Shown here piece by piece: positions 36,485-48,996 of a stretch of 64,000 nucleotides of DNA; the stretch's first letter is position 1; every line of letters begins with the position of its first letter. The stretch comes from Ichthyophthirius multifiliis. Its lineage: Eukaryota; Ciliophora; Oligohymenophorea; Hymenostomatida. The notes below the pieces were generated by a model. That model was not told the DNA's origin, made no database searches, and saw only the letters and a list, made by a program, of their open reading frames with translations. The translations under genes and the position numbers were made by a program. Where the stretch lies: positions 1-64,000 of the forward strand of contig NW_004085960.1 in NCBI RefSeq assembly GCF_000220395.1, given 5' to 3'.

Positions 36485-38839
36485 ATGTACTAAGAAAACG
36501 CAGAAAATACAAATCAATAAGACTAAATTAAGTTTGAATAATATAATAATAATTAAAATTAAAATGATTAGTAAACATAATAACTAGATGAAAATTAAGA
36601 ATAAAATAATTAAAAAAGTATTATGAGTTTATAAAAAAATTCATAGTTAATCTTATTTAAAAAAGAATATATAATACCTTAAGTAGATGAAATAAATATA
36701 AGAGAAATGTCCCCTAAATCTATTGAAGCATGTCGTCGTTTAGGCTTTAGAGCTTATGAATTGAAAAAAAAGAGTAATTAAGATATAATTTAAATGATGA
36801 GATAAAAAGACAATTAAGCAAATCCTGACTAAGAGACATTATAAATGTTCTAAGCTCATTTAGAAGAAAGAAGAGGATAAAAAATTATACAAGTTTAAAA
36901 TAATAATATATAAATATTTTTGTAAGCAAATAAAAAAAGATGAAAGAAGAAAGAAATAAAATTGAAATTGAAGAAAAAATGGGCTATTTCCAAATAATTC
37001 ATAGTCAAAAATGCTTAAAACTTCTTAAGTTCTAAAAATAATAAAAATAAAAAAAAAGTATTTTATTTAAAAAAGGGATTTGGATTTGATTAATCAATAT
37101 ATACAACTTCGTAAATGGGCTCAATATCGTTAGTAGAAAAAGAAAAAAATATGTTTGAAAAAATGAAGAAAAGATAGGAAATTGAAATAGAAAAAATGAT
37201 AGAGTTTGAAAAAATAACTTAAGCAATAAGATAATAAAATGAAATAAAAATGTAAAAAGCTTATGAAAGGGAATAAAAAAGATAATTAGAAAATAAATAG
37301 TTAAAAATAGAAGTAAAGAAACATTAAAATATTTAAAAAAAAAAAATAGACTGAAAAAAAAAGAGTAAAATAAGAATAGGAAAGGCTTAAAAAAGAACAA
37401 GAATCAGAAGCTGATGATAAAAAAAAATAATTACAAGCATTTGAAAAAGAATAAGAAAGAATAAAATTATAATAATAAAGGGAAGAAGAAAAAAGAAAGG
37501 AAATTCGTTTAAAAGATGAACAAGATAAAGAAAAACAAGAAAAAATGAGATAATAAACAGAAATAATTTTAAATAAATAATAATAATTATTGGATGAAAG
37601 AAGAAAAAAAATGAAAGAATTAGATGAAAAAAGGATATAATAAATGGATTTTCAAGCAAAAAAAAGAAGAGAGTTAGCAGATATTAAAAGATATAATCAT
37701 GAAAAGAAATTAGAATAATGCAAAACACTAAATGATTTAATAATAGCTAATAAAAGGACAGTACACATATTTTTAAAGTTATTTTAAATATACTTTTTTA
37801 CTTTAAAAAAAAATTAAAATAGGGTTTTGAATAAAAACAATTTATTACGGAAAAGTATTTATTTATTAATAAATAATTTTTATTTCTTATCAATAAATAA
37901 AAAAAAGAAAAAAAAAATAATTCGAAAAATAAAAATAATAACATTTGTTTAATTTACATAAATATGCCGAAGAAAGACAATAAAAAATTAATAATGTTTT
38001 ATTGAAAAACGAAGAAAAAGAAGAATAAAAAAAATAAAAATATTTGAACAAAACATTCCTATATGAAAAGAAAAAAAAAGAAATGGAATAAATCATTAAA
38101 AAGTAATAATAAGAAAAAATTAAGTATTTTTAAGAAAAAGAAAATAAAATTTAACAAGTAATATAATTTAATTATTTTAATATATATATATATATAATTA
38201 AGATTATTTCTATTAATGAAAATTTAGTCGAATAAAAAAAAAATGCATTATTGAAAGTATTTGCATAAACAGATGAAAAAGTTGAAAGAGCAAATCAAAA
38301 AAAGCTTAATGAAATAAAAGAAAAACATAACAAAAATATTTTAAAAGAATTTGATAAAGATGAAAATATTCGCAGAATGGAAGCTGTATAAGAGCTTAAA
38401 AAATAAAAATTATAAGAAAAAATTCAATAAGATATTTTAAAATGCTAAATTATTGAGTTTTTTAATATATATTTATTTTGTATAAAAAGAAATTATAAAA
38501 TAATTAAAGATAAGAAAGGTTATTAATGATTAAAATGGCTCAATAAATAAAAAAATAAATGGACGAAAAAAGAGAATAATAATTAAAAGATTATGAAAAG
38601 AAAAAATATAAAAAGGGTAAATTATTATATTTTTTTTTTTTTACAAAATTAAAAATATTTTTTGTTTTAAAAAAGCCTAAAATTATTCGTTAATTTAATA
38701 AAGTATATAAGAAGATACTTATAATGAAACTTATAATTAGAATACTAGTTTAAATAATTAATCGTAGAATTATTAAGAAGCATAATAAAAAAATCAATTA
38801 AATTAAGAAAATTCAAAATAGTAATAATTACATTAATGA
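36485..38839 (+). CDS. Long coiled-coil protein
   Basis: The start reads MYQENAENTNQQDQIKFEQY and a compact motif follows, INIREMSPKSIEACRRLGF then RAYELKKKSNQDI. This MSPKSIEACRRLG element recurs near the N-terminus of ciliary coiled-coil proteins. From about residue 140 onward the protein is almost continuous charged helix, rich in Glu, Lys and Gln, for example EQERIKLQQQREEEKRKEI and LDERRKKMKELDEKRIQQ. The tail is Gln/Asn-rich (NYQEAQQKNQLNQENS) before TGA 38837-38839. Clear introns include 36893-36939, 37029-37075 and 37761-37822, plus at least one near 38158-38226. One or two frame slips lie at A runs near 37140 and 37340. About 700 residues are expected. Confidence 0.7.
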
Positions 38840-39172
38840 AATATTTTAATTTCTTCAATAAATATGAAATAATATATATTAATAATATATATATATTCAT
38901 AATATTTTAATAATAAAATTATTTATAGTAAATATTAAATATAATATTTTTTAAATATGATTTATATTTAAATATATTTATATCATTTAAATGTTGAAAT
39001 TCTTATATTAAATATTAACAATCTTTTATAATAATTATTAAGAAATTATTTTATTTTTAAAAATAAAATTAAGATAAGCTATTATAATAAATTTTTTATT
39101 TTCAAAATTTAATTTAATTTTATTTTATTTATTTATTTATTTAAAATATATCTTTTTATAATTTTATATTTA
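38840..39172. other. Intergenic AT-rich DNA
   Basis: Short convergent spacer. No gene seen. Confidence 0.6.
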
Positions 39173-40378
39173 TCAATGTTTTTTCTATGCATCATCAGAA
39201 TTTACAATACTTGCTTTTCCTCTAATTTATTTTAAATATTCCTCACTGTAATGAGTTATTTCTTAGTTAGGTTTTTAATTTTCAGCATATTTTGAGCCTT
39301 TTTTTTTATATATTTTAAATCCATACAATCTTGGAATGTAAACAGATGTATTTTTTTGTGGAACTAAATCTTAATAAGTCTTTATTAAATGTATTTGTTT
39401 AAAATAAATAATTAATTTTATTTAAAAAATAAAATAAAAACCATAAGTAAAACATAAGGGAAAGAAACACCAAAATAGCAGCCATCAATATCAGAACTTA
39501 AAAAAAAAATAAAAAAAATGCATTATAATATTTTCAATTCTAAATTTTACCATCTATAATTTAGAAAAATATTAATAAAATAATAATAATAATAATAATA
39601 TAAAGTTACTTCTTTTTTGGAATATAAACATCTTCACATTTAGGACAAAATAGCTATTTTAGAAAAGTAAAAATAAGAAAAAAATATTTAAGTGAAATAA
39701 TAATAATTATACTTTAACTCTTGAGGTTTTTAATTCTTCACTCATCCCTAAAGGTAAAGCGTTTTATCTTTCACAAAGAACTCGTGGACATATTCCAAAT
39801 GCTCCCATTAAAAACTTTTCTCTCATCATTGCAAGCCCTTTTTTGTTGTTGTTTAAAAAAAAAAAAAATTATTATTATTATTATTTGCATTTATATTTTT
39901 TTATTTTATATTATTATTTTTATGCTTATATGCCTTTTGGAGAGGTGATAAATCTGGCATGGATAAGTCCATAAACGTCTGTAGCTTCTTAATAGACTTC
40001 AAGAAATCTAAAAACTTAATTATTATTTAAATACTTTTTTTAAAAAACCTTTCATCTTCTAAATCATCATCATCAGGAGTTTCTTAAGATAAAATCATTT
40101 CGATGGCATCACTAAAATTAAATATATAAATATCTTTATATTGCTTATTATAATTATATAATAATAACTTGTAATGATTAAATTTTTATTTGATTCCATA
40201 TAAATTAAAACTATCTCTTATATAATTTTCATCAACTTCACATAAAAATTAATGATCTTCTAGTGCGCAAAACCAACTAATCCAACCACCTTAAACATCA
40301 GAATATTATGATTCCTCTTTTTTAACGAATTTAAAATATTTTAAAATTTTAAATTAGATATTAAAGATAACCTGACAT
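39173..40378 (-). CDS. CSNK2B: Casein kinase II regulatory (beta) subunit
   Basis: Seven introns splice to exactly 240 residues (human 215). The family's landmarks are in order: GGWISWFCALEDHQFLCEVD, DDDDLEDE acidic patch, DVYGLIHARFITSPKG, AFGICPRVLC, LPLGMSE, LFCPKCEDVYIP, DGCYFGVSFPYVL and VYIPRLYGFKIY. The four zinc-binding cysteines of the CPxxxC and CPKC pairs are kept. CK2-beta dimerises through this zinc ribbon and tethers two catalytic alpha subunits. The C-terminal 40 residues (GSKYAENQKPNQEITHYSEE) are longer and basic compared with animals. Exon 1 is only 7 bp (ATGTCAG). Introns: 40317-40371, 40112-40168, 40008-40048, 39838-39933 (GC-AG), 39654-39712, 39497-39609 and 39380-39441. 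Confidence 0.95.
39497..39609 (-). other. Long intron that may hide a 3-nt exon
   Basis: The 113-bp intron can also be read as two ordinary GT-AG introns of about 56 and 54 bp separated by the three bases ATG (GTAACT...TTATAG|ATG|GTAAAA...TTTAAG). Both readings keep the frame and differ by one residue. Confidence 0.35.
39838..39933 (-). other. GC-AG intron in CK2-beta gene
   Basis: Homology demands SPKG-LAMMREKF across this junction. The only splice that gives it is CCAAAAG|GCATATAAGC... to ...ACAAAAAAG|GGCTTGC. The donor is GC, in the same GCATAT context as the intron at 16324. Length 96 bp. Confidence 0.75.
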
Positions 40379-40655
40379 CTAGATATTAAATTTTTATTAT
40401 TATCAAATTAATTTAAAAATAAAATATTATCAAATAAAAAAATAATATTTATTTAAAATTAATATTTGAAAAAAATAAAGACAAAATAGTTTTTTTTTTT
40501 TTTTAATACAATATAATATATTATTACAAAATATGTGTATAATATTTTTATTTTTTTAATAAATTCTTAATTTAAATTAATACAATGGTTTTTTTTATTT
40601 AAAAAAAAAAAAACAATAATAAAATAATTGTAATCATAGATTTATTTATAATAAC

Positions 40656-42557
40656 TCAAAACTATAAAATTTTATATTTTAAGCATTTATTTTAATTATT
40701 TTTATTTTAAATTTTTAGAATATTATTAACTACCAAATTTAAATAAAGATTTTTTATATTAAATTTTATTATATTTACTTTAATTAATTTAAAATTTAAT
40801 ATTAAGTATCTAAAAATATTGGAATATTTAAATAATAAAATAACATAAGAAAAAAATTATACATGTTTAAGTTTTTAACTCTTTTAAAATTTTGTTGCTT
40901 TATGATAATAGTTTTTAATACATTCTGATTTTTTTTATTATTTTCTTTTATATCCTCCTGCGTTTCTATCAATAAAAAGCCTATATCTAACATTATCAAT
41001 TACAATTTCATAATTATTATGAGGATAATAATAATTAAAAAACTTAATTTTATCAAATAATGTGATAATAAAATACTCCAGACTTTATAAATTACTTTAA
41101 GAGAGTTAATTTTTATTTGAATAATTAGAACGGATTATAATTTAATAATTATTAATATTAATATTATTGCGATTATTATTAAGATTTAAAATTTCCATTT
41201 TAGCCAATTTATCTTTATATTTTGATTATTTAATAAATGATTAAAAGCACATGTATTATAAACAATTTGATTTTCAGAATTGTTAATTAAACCTAAAATT
41301 GATTTTTTACGAATTTGGATTTAAATGTAATATGGTAAATTAGATTTTCGCTAATTTATTGAAGATTTTCTATTTCTAATTGCTTATTATTTTTAATAAC
41401 TTTTAGTGTTTTCATTTTTGTGTTTAAATTTAGCATTAGAAGAATTACTACAATTATATTCTATAGAATTTATTTTAAAAATAGAATGTTTTTTTTTATT
41501 ATTATTGTTTCTTAGCTTCAATATTTAATTTATTAGAAATTAAAGAATCAAAAGGAAAATTATTAGTTTGATAAATTTATTATTTAATTTTAATTAGATT
41601 ATTTCCTTATTAATTTTTATTTTATTTTGATATTTTACTATCATTACTAAAATATTATTTCTATTCTTGAATTTCCTATTCTTCTTCACTTTTACGCTCC
41701 TTTCTTCCGCAAAGCCTTTAAATAATTATTAGTATTCACTATAATTCATATAATTTGTAATTTATATTAAAATACTTTGCAATTAATAATTTCAAATATA
41801 GAATATCTGCATTTTTTTCGATAATAAATAGTATTATACCTGAATTTTTTTTTTCTTTTGATTATTTTTATAAATAAAAACATGCCTTGATAGATTAAAT
41901 GCGTTTTCGGGTATTCTATTTCAATATAATTTGCTTAATTATATTAATAAAATCTTATTTATGCAAATTTTAAATTCTTTTTTTATTATTAATACTTCTT
42001 TAATTATTTATAAAATCCCATAATCTTATTTATTATTTTTTATGATATCTATAAACTATTCTCTTTTTATCCTATATACTCTACAAAAGCCTGTAGCTTT
42101 AGCAACTGAAGTCCTCAAATTACCAGTAATAAAATGTATTTCTCCGAATATTATTTTCTGGAAATTTTATGAAATGGAGTTTGCTTAGTTGAATTTAAAC
42201 ACATTCTTTAAGTATGTAATATATAGAAGAATTATCATTATCATTTTCTTAAAAAATAAATTCTCCAGGAGAAAATAGGGATTTCTTTATAATTTAAATT
42301 ATTTAATTTTTTGAATTTAGTTTAGATATTACAAATATATATTCTAAAATAAAAATTTACCTTATATTTCTCCTATTAAGGTACATTATAATTATTTATA
42401 AAGCTTATTTATAAATTCATTTTCTAGTTATTTTAATATAACATTAGATTTCTTTTAATCCTAACTATAATTTATTAATTAATTTATATTTTACATAATT
42501 AGTTATTCTAACTCTTAAATTTTAATTCAAGTCTTGTTCTCTCATTAGACCATCCAT
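40656..42557 (-). CDS. Cyclic-nucleotide-binding protein, channel half missing
   Basis: The region begins MDGLMREQDLNQNLRVRITN, matching the C-linker of ciliate cyclic-nucleotide-gated/EAG-like potassium channels. It continues with pieces of a CNBD: IIFGEIHFITGN, then TSVAKATGFCRVYRIKREQF and FIDIIKNNKQDY, including the F-G-E-I segment of the phosphate-binding cassette. A long Asn/Gln-rich tail follows, with ISNKLNIEAKKQ, then SLEYFIITLFDKIKFFNYYY and PHNNYEIVIDN, as in the cytoplasmic tails of those channels. There is no room upstream (the next gene starts at 42810) for the six membrane helices and pore, so this is truncated at its 5' end. Several frame changes occur. A channel pseudogene or soluble CNBD remnant is likely; the 3' limit is approximate. 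Confidence 0.55.
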
Positions 42558-42809
42558 CTATAATTTTTAAATATAATTTAATTTTTTGTTAATACATATT
42601 TGTATAAAAATGTTTTAAGTATTTAATTCTATATATATTAACTATAAATAAATGTTTTATAAACTAATATATTATTTTAATAAAATGGTATTTGAAAAGT
42701 TTTCTCATCTTAAATTTGAAATAAATCTTTATTTATAATTTTATAAAAAAAAATAAAAAAATTATTTAATATTAATTATTTACAAAAAAAAAATTAAAAT
42801 AATTTAAAA

Positions 42810-45800
42810 ATGTAAAAAATAAAATTTATTTTAGCTATTTTAAACTTATTTTTATTTTTAAAGAAATTTAAATTTTAAAAATGTTTAAATATATGTCAAA
42901 AATATATTTTTTAATGTTAATATTGCTTATATGATTAATGCTGTAAATGCGTATTAAAAAAAACTTTTTTGTTTTGTTTTATTTTTAAATATAATTATTA
43001 TTTTAATCAAAAAAGAATCAAGGATATTTTTTAAATAATAATACATGTAATAAATGTAATCAAAACTGTAAAAATTGTATTGAAAGCAGTATTAAATGCA
43101 TTGAATGTGATTCGCATTAAATATTAAATATAGAAGAAAATAAATGTTATGAATAAAATACATAATTAGAAAGTTACTATATTTTTAATAATATGTATTA
43201 TAAATGTCCTTAAAATTGTAAAAAGTGTATTAATTTTTAGATTTGTTTAGAATGCTTAAGTTAATATTTTTTATTTGAAAAATTATGTGTGAAAAATTGT
43301 CCTTTAAATTATTTTTAAATATAAAATAAATGTGAAAAATGTTATATAGAAAATTGTTTAAGATGTAAATAAAATTCTAAAAATTAAAAAATACAATTAT
43401 GTAAAAAATGCTAACCTAATTTTATTTAATTTAAAAATACTTGTGTTAAATTTTGTCCTTAAAAATATTTTTAATACTTAGACTATTGTAAAAAATGCCA
43501 TATTAATTGTTTATAATGTTTTGATTAAACTGAAAACTCATGCTTATAATGTGTAAATATTATTTTTTATATATAAAAATAAATAAAATAAAAACAAACA
43601 GTAAAAAGGATATATATTAATTAACTAATAATGCATTTTGTAATCAAAAAATATATAAACTGAGACTTAATGCCAAAAAATATGTTTATAATGCGAAAAA
43701 AAACATCTCAATGTATAAAATGCCACAAGGGTTTCTTTCTTTATAATAATAAATGTATAAATTAATGTCCATAAACTACATTTTCAAATCTTAAAACTTA
43801 AACATGTGATAAATATCCAAATAAATACTAAAAATATAGCTTAAAAGAATGTTCTAAAGGTTAATTTTTATATTAGAACGGATATTGCAGAACAAAATGT
43901 AGTTTTACATATTATTAGAATAACAAAGTATGTTAAAGATGTCATTTTTATTGTTTGGAATGCATTTCTTATCAAATTTGCATTAAATGTAAATAAGGTT
44001 TCATTTTAGATTCTTAATAAAAATGTAGTAAGGACTTTAAATAAAGAAACTAAGTTTATTCAAGTCTTTTATTTTACTATTAATAGGAAAAATTACTATA
44101 TTAATCAAATGATACTATAATTTTAAAATAAGAATGGTGTCCTTAGTAATATTTTTTAAAAAAAAACAGAAAATATTGTCAAAATTCTCCATTTAAATGT
44201 GAAAATAAAAAAACATTTATTTAATATGAAAATAGATTCTTAATTATTACCGAAAAGTTTATTTAAAATTGTCCGCAAAGTTTTTTTAATTATAAAAATA
44301 CTTGCCTTTAATGCTTATAAGGATGTTTAATATGTACATAAGCTACTTCATGCTTATAATGTGAAGAGAACTTATATTTATTTGAATAAAAATAATGTAT
44401 TTCTTAATGTCCAAAGGGCTTTTTCTTATAAAATAAAATAAAATAATGTTTAAAATGTGAATTAGGATGTATATAATGTTAATTAAGTATATGCTTAGAA
44501 TGCTAAGAAGGCTTTTTTTTATAAAATTTTAAATGTTATAATAGATTGATATTTTAGCAAACTCTAAAAGAAATATAAAAATGTGAAATAAATTAATACT
44601 TAAATTAATATAATTAGTGTATTTCTTGTCCCGATTTTTGTTTTTTTTCATGTTTTTTTGATTTTTTTTTTTAATAAGTTAATTGTCTGGAAAAAGTTCA
44701 TTTTAAATTTCGTTTTCTTAGATATTTTTCAAAAAAAATTATTAAAAATAAACGTAAAATTTATATTATAAATTTAAAATATTTTATAAATAAATTTGCA
44801 TTTTTTTTTTTTTTAAATAAAAAAAAGCCTTATAATTATAACAATAAGAAATTTAAAACAACAATTAGCCTTTTAAAATAAGAATAATGATTTCATGTGA
44901 AGTTTCTAATTGCTCAAATTGTAATTAAGACCCGAAAAAATGCACACTTTGTGACGAATCTTATTATTTATTAAACAAAAATAATATTGATTAATGTCTC
45001 TCTTAATGTCCAGACTATTATTATTCTGACATAAATAATTAATGTCAAAAATGCTCTGTAAATTGTAAAATATGTACAAATTAATCATAATGTATTTAAT
45101 GTTAGGAAAATTATTACCTGAATTGTAATTTTTCATGTATTTAAACCTGCCCCTAAGGTTTTTATATATAAAAGACATATCAATAATGTTAGAAATGTCC
45201 TGAAGGTTATCAAGAATGTACTTTAGATGAAACTAGCAAACAATTTTTTACATAAAAATGTTTTCCTGATTATTTTTTGGAAGAAAACTAATGCCAAAAA
45301 GCTTGCTTAAAATATAAAAAATAAGTTTTATCTAATGATGGAATAAACTTATGTCTTTAAGAATGTCCTCAAGGTTATTTTGAGCTGAATAATTTATGCT
45401 TTGTAAAATGTCCTTCGAATTTTTACGGTTTTTAATAAAAATGCATTTCGGAAAAATTGTTGAACGAAAATTTAATTAAAGATTCTATTTTAAAAATTGC
45501 TTAAGTTAAAATATGCTAAAATAACACGTTCAAATTCAAAAACTAATGTATTGATAACTGTCCTAATAATTTGTTTGGATATGAAGATCTTTAAAAAGGG
45601 CCTATATGTATAAATAAATGCCCTTAAAACTATTTATTAGATATCCAAGTAAATAAATGTGTAAAAAAATGTAATTTGGATTAGTTATTGGAAAAAAATG
45701 AGACTGAAAATATATATTTTTGTGTAAAAACTTGTTCATTAGATAAATACTAATTCAAAGATTAATGCATTTCTAAGTAAGAATGTATAATATTAAATCT

Positions 45801-48540
45801 ATTTATTGTCGAAATATAAAAATTTTGTGTGTAAAATTGCCAAACTTATCAAATGTATTCATTCAAAATTTAAAATAATACCAAAAATTAAGATTGTAAT
45901 CTTTAAGATTTATAGAAATATAATTAATTATGTATTCCTTAATGCCCATGTGGCTTTTATATTTAAAAACCTTCTTTTTCTTGTTAGCCTTGCTAAGAGC
46001 CTTGTATTGAATGGTATATTTAAAATTCTAAAAAAATTGAATAACTATAATATTTATTTATTTTATTAAAAAGTTATCAAAAAAATATTTGTAAAAGATG
46101 TTAGAATCAATATTTTTTAGAAAATTCTATCTGTAAATCAGAATGTTCTTTTGGGTTTTTTTTTTTTTTTTAAAAAAAAAAAATAAAAAAAATAAAAGTT
46201 ATTTTAATTCAATAATAATTCTAAATGAAGATGATCCATAAACACTTTTTATCGAATCATAAAATTATGAACTAAAAATATGTTAAAAATGTGATTTTCC
46301 ATGTAAAACATGCTAATTATCATCTCTTTAATGTACATCATGCTTATAAAATTTACTGTTATAAGATAATTCTTGTGTACCTTAATGTGATATATAAAGA
46401 TACAATTCTGCTGCAGGAATATGCTAATCTTGTTCTTTGGAATGTCTTTCATGCTCTGAAACAGATAAAAATTGCACTTCATGCCGAGAAAATAATTTTT
46501 TTTTCTTAAATAAATGTTATCCTAATTGCTCATAGACAAATAATGCAGTTTTTAATAATTAAATTTAAAGAAAGTGCCAACAATGTTATTTTAGATGTTC
46601 GAAATGCTAAAATGAAAGAATGCATGCTTGCAATGAATGCACTGACTAAAATTATTTTTTAGAAATAAAAAACGAATGTTATTAATATTGCCCAAAACCT
46701 TATTTTAGGCTTGAAAGAGAGGAATAAGAGGCAGATGGAAATGTAAAAATAAGCAAAATTTGTGTAGAAACATGTCCAGAAAATTATTTTTACTTTATAA
46801 GTGATGACTAATCCAAGTTCTTTGAAAGAGAATGTGTAAAAAAATGTAAAGGACTTTATAATGCAAGTAGTGAAAAAAAATACTGCGAAAAAAACTGTCC
46901 TCCTAAATATTACCCTAATAATAATATTTGTGAAAAATGTCATGATAATTGTGATTCATGTTATGATAAGTAATTTTTTTAATTTTTCTATTTTTAAAAT
47001 AAAAAAGAAATGATAATAATTGTATATAATGTGCTATTGGATTTTACAAAATTGATCAAAAATGTGAAAATAATTGCCCTAAAAATTAATATGCAAATGC
47101 GTTTTCCCGTTAGTGTACAGAATATCTTTATTGTATTATCTAAAAAGCACCTAAATCTAATGATATCGAAGAAAATTTTTTACTTAATTTCAATAAGGAA
47201 GTTAATATTTTTGATTTGAGACAAAATTTAAAAATATATTCATATAATTAAGTTTTGGTTTCTTAAAATTTTATATAATCAGTAGATGGTAATACAACTT
47301 TTATAGCAAAAATATTCTATTAGCAATCTCATCCTAAATTTAATGTTAGTTTTGATTTTTCAGAAATTTATGCTTAAGACCAATCACCTATGTCAGAAAA
47401 TAATTAAATAATTCTAGTTGAAGTTGATTAAGTTAATATAATTCCTCAAGGTTAGATTAAAATTAAAGAACTTTAAGAAGGACTTTTTTATAGTTTGACT
47501 GCTATTTTTTTACTTGTAGGATTGTTATGTTATATTTTTGATTCAGATTTGAGTATATTTTGGGCTGCATTTTAGCGATTTTAGTTTATTTACTATTTGA
47601 GCCATTTAAGTTATTTTGCTAACCATAATATATACGAAAAAATTCTCAATTAATTATTTAAAATATATGTTTTTGGATTTTTTGAGAATTTTAAAATTAT
47701 GGAAAACGAAGACAACTTTATCGTAAATAGCCTATATTATTTAATACTATTATCCCTTTCAATTTTATTTAAATCAATATTTTAAAAAAGCTTAATTTGT
47801 AATTATATTTTTCTAAAAATGAATGAAGTTTTCTTTATGCCTATTATATTTTACATTTTTTTATAGTTTTAGTAATTTTCCCTTTAAACTTCGATTCTTT
47901 CAATAGCTAGTATTTTTGCTGTATTACTTGTATTTTATTATATTATTTTTTTTTATATTATTTACAAAAATACTTTGCTTATACCTGCAGAATATATCCC
48001 TTCTCACTATTTTCCTCTAGTCGCTGAATTTAAATAATCTCCTTTTATAAGAAGAATGTTTCCTCTTTTAAATTATCTATTTAAAATTGTCCTTTTTGCA
48101 CTACTTGTATTTCTTGATAGCATCTATTAATTTATATCTTTTTTATGTATATATTCATTTGTTTCGATTGTTTTTTTATAATAAAACCATATAGTTCTAA
48201 TTTTGTAAATTATTTAAACCTCTTTTAGGATATTCTTATTTCTACTGCTATTATTGCTTTATATTTTATATAGAAATAAAATGAAAATTATGTTTATTTA
48301 ATTTTTTCATTGATAGTTTACATTTTATACTGTTTTATATTTATTTTTCATAAAATAATTTCTTTTAAGAAATTTTCAACTAAAAATAAAAATTGGAAAC
48401 AAACTTTTAAGAAAAAAATGACTTTAATGGATAAACTTAAAAAATAGAAAAAACCTTTAAACTAAAAAGAAATAGAAATAGAACTTTAAAACGATAAAAA
48501 TCAATATGTCTTTATCAAATATAATACTGGTAAACCGTGA
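42810..48540 (+). CDS. Giant cysteine-rich (furin-like repeat) multi-pass membrane protein
   Basis: About 1,800 residues. The start reads MQKIKFILAILNLFLFL, a signal peptide. The first 1,400 residues are a chain of Cys-rich repeats with CxxC and CPxxY/F patterns (NCKNCIESSIKCIECD, CISQCPKGFF, CPQGFYIQKTYQQCQKC), typical of the ciliate furin-like/TNFR-like growth-factor-receptor-type family. A beta-rich juxtamembrane region follows (SVDGNTTFIAKIFYQ). The tail has seven or so helices (YSLTAIFLLVGLLCYIF, SILSIASIFAVLLVFYYI, IFLFLLLLLLYILY) and a basic cytoplasmic end. Introns include 42951-43015, 43554-43600, 44753-44828, 46155-46198 and 46970-47007. At least two frame slips occur, at about 43690 (A run) and 48310. 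The join of the two halves at 44753-44828 is in frame, so I treat it as one gene. Surface sensing or adhesion is inferred. Confidence 0.75.
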
Positions 48541-48996
48541 AAAATAAAAACTATATATACATATATTTTGAAATTATGTTTTTTATATTGTAAAAATATT
48601 CGATTTTTTTTAAATAACTATATATGCAAACATTTAACTAAATGTTTCAATAACTTATGAGTTATTATATAAATTTAAATGATTATATATTTTTGTTTGC
48701 AAACAAATTAAATATTAATGTCGTAAATATTTCAATCGTTTTTTAAAAATGAATATAAAATAGTATATTTTATATAATAAAAAATATGATAATAAGGTTA
48801 ATTTAATTCAAAAAAGTTTTAAATTATATAGATAAAAACGAAAAAAAAGAAACTTGAAAAGCTAAAATAATTTAAAATTATTTATAAAGTAAATACTAAA
48901 AATATTATATATATTTATATATATATATTTTTTTTTTTTTCTTTATACAAATATAAAGAAGAAAAAAAAAATATAAAAATGTGATAAAATCAATTT
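48541..48996. other. Intergenic AT-rich DNA
   Basis: Convergent spacer with poly-T and (AT)n runs near 48910-48940. No gene seen. Confidence 0.6.

Noticed and set aside
45806-47219. Several standard-code frames on both strands
   Set aside because: They are alternative frames of the cysteine-rich gene, whose CxxC pattern reads clearly only with TAA/TAG as Gln.
42810-48540. Immobilisation-antigen (GPI-anchored surface antigen) gene
   Set aside because: It is far too long, and it ends in several membrane helices with a basic cytoplasmic tail rather than a GPI signal.
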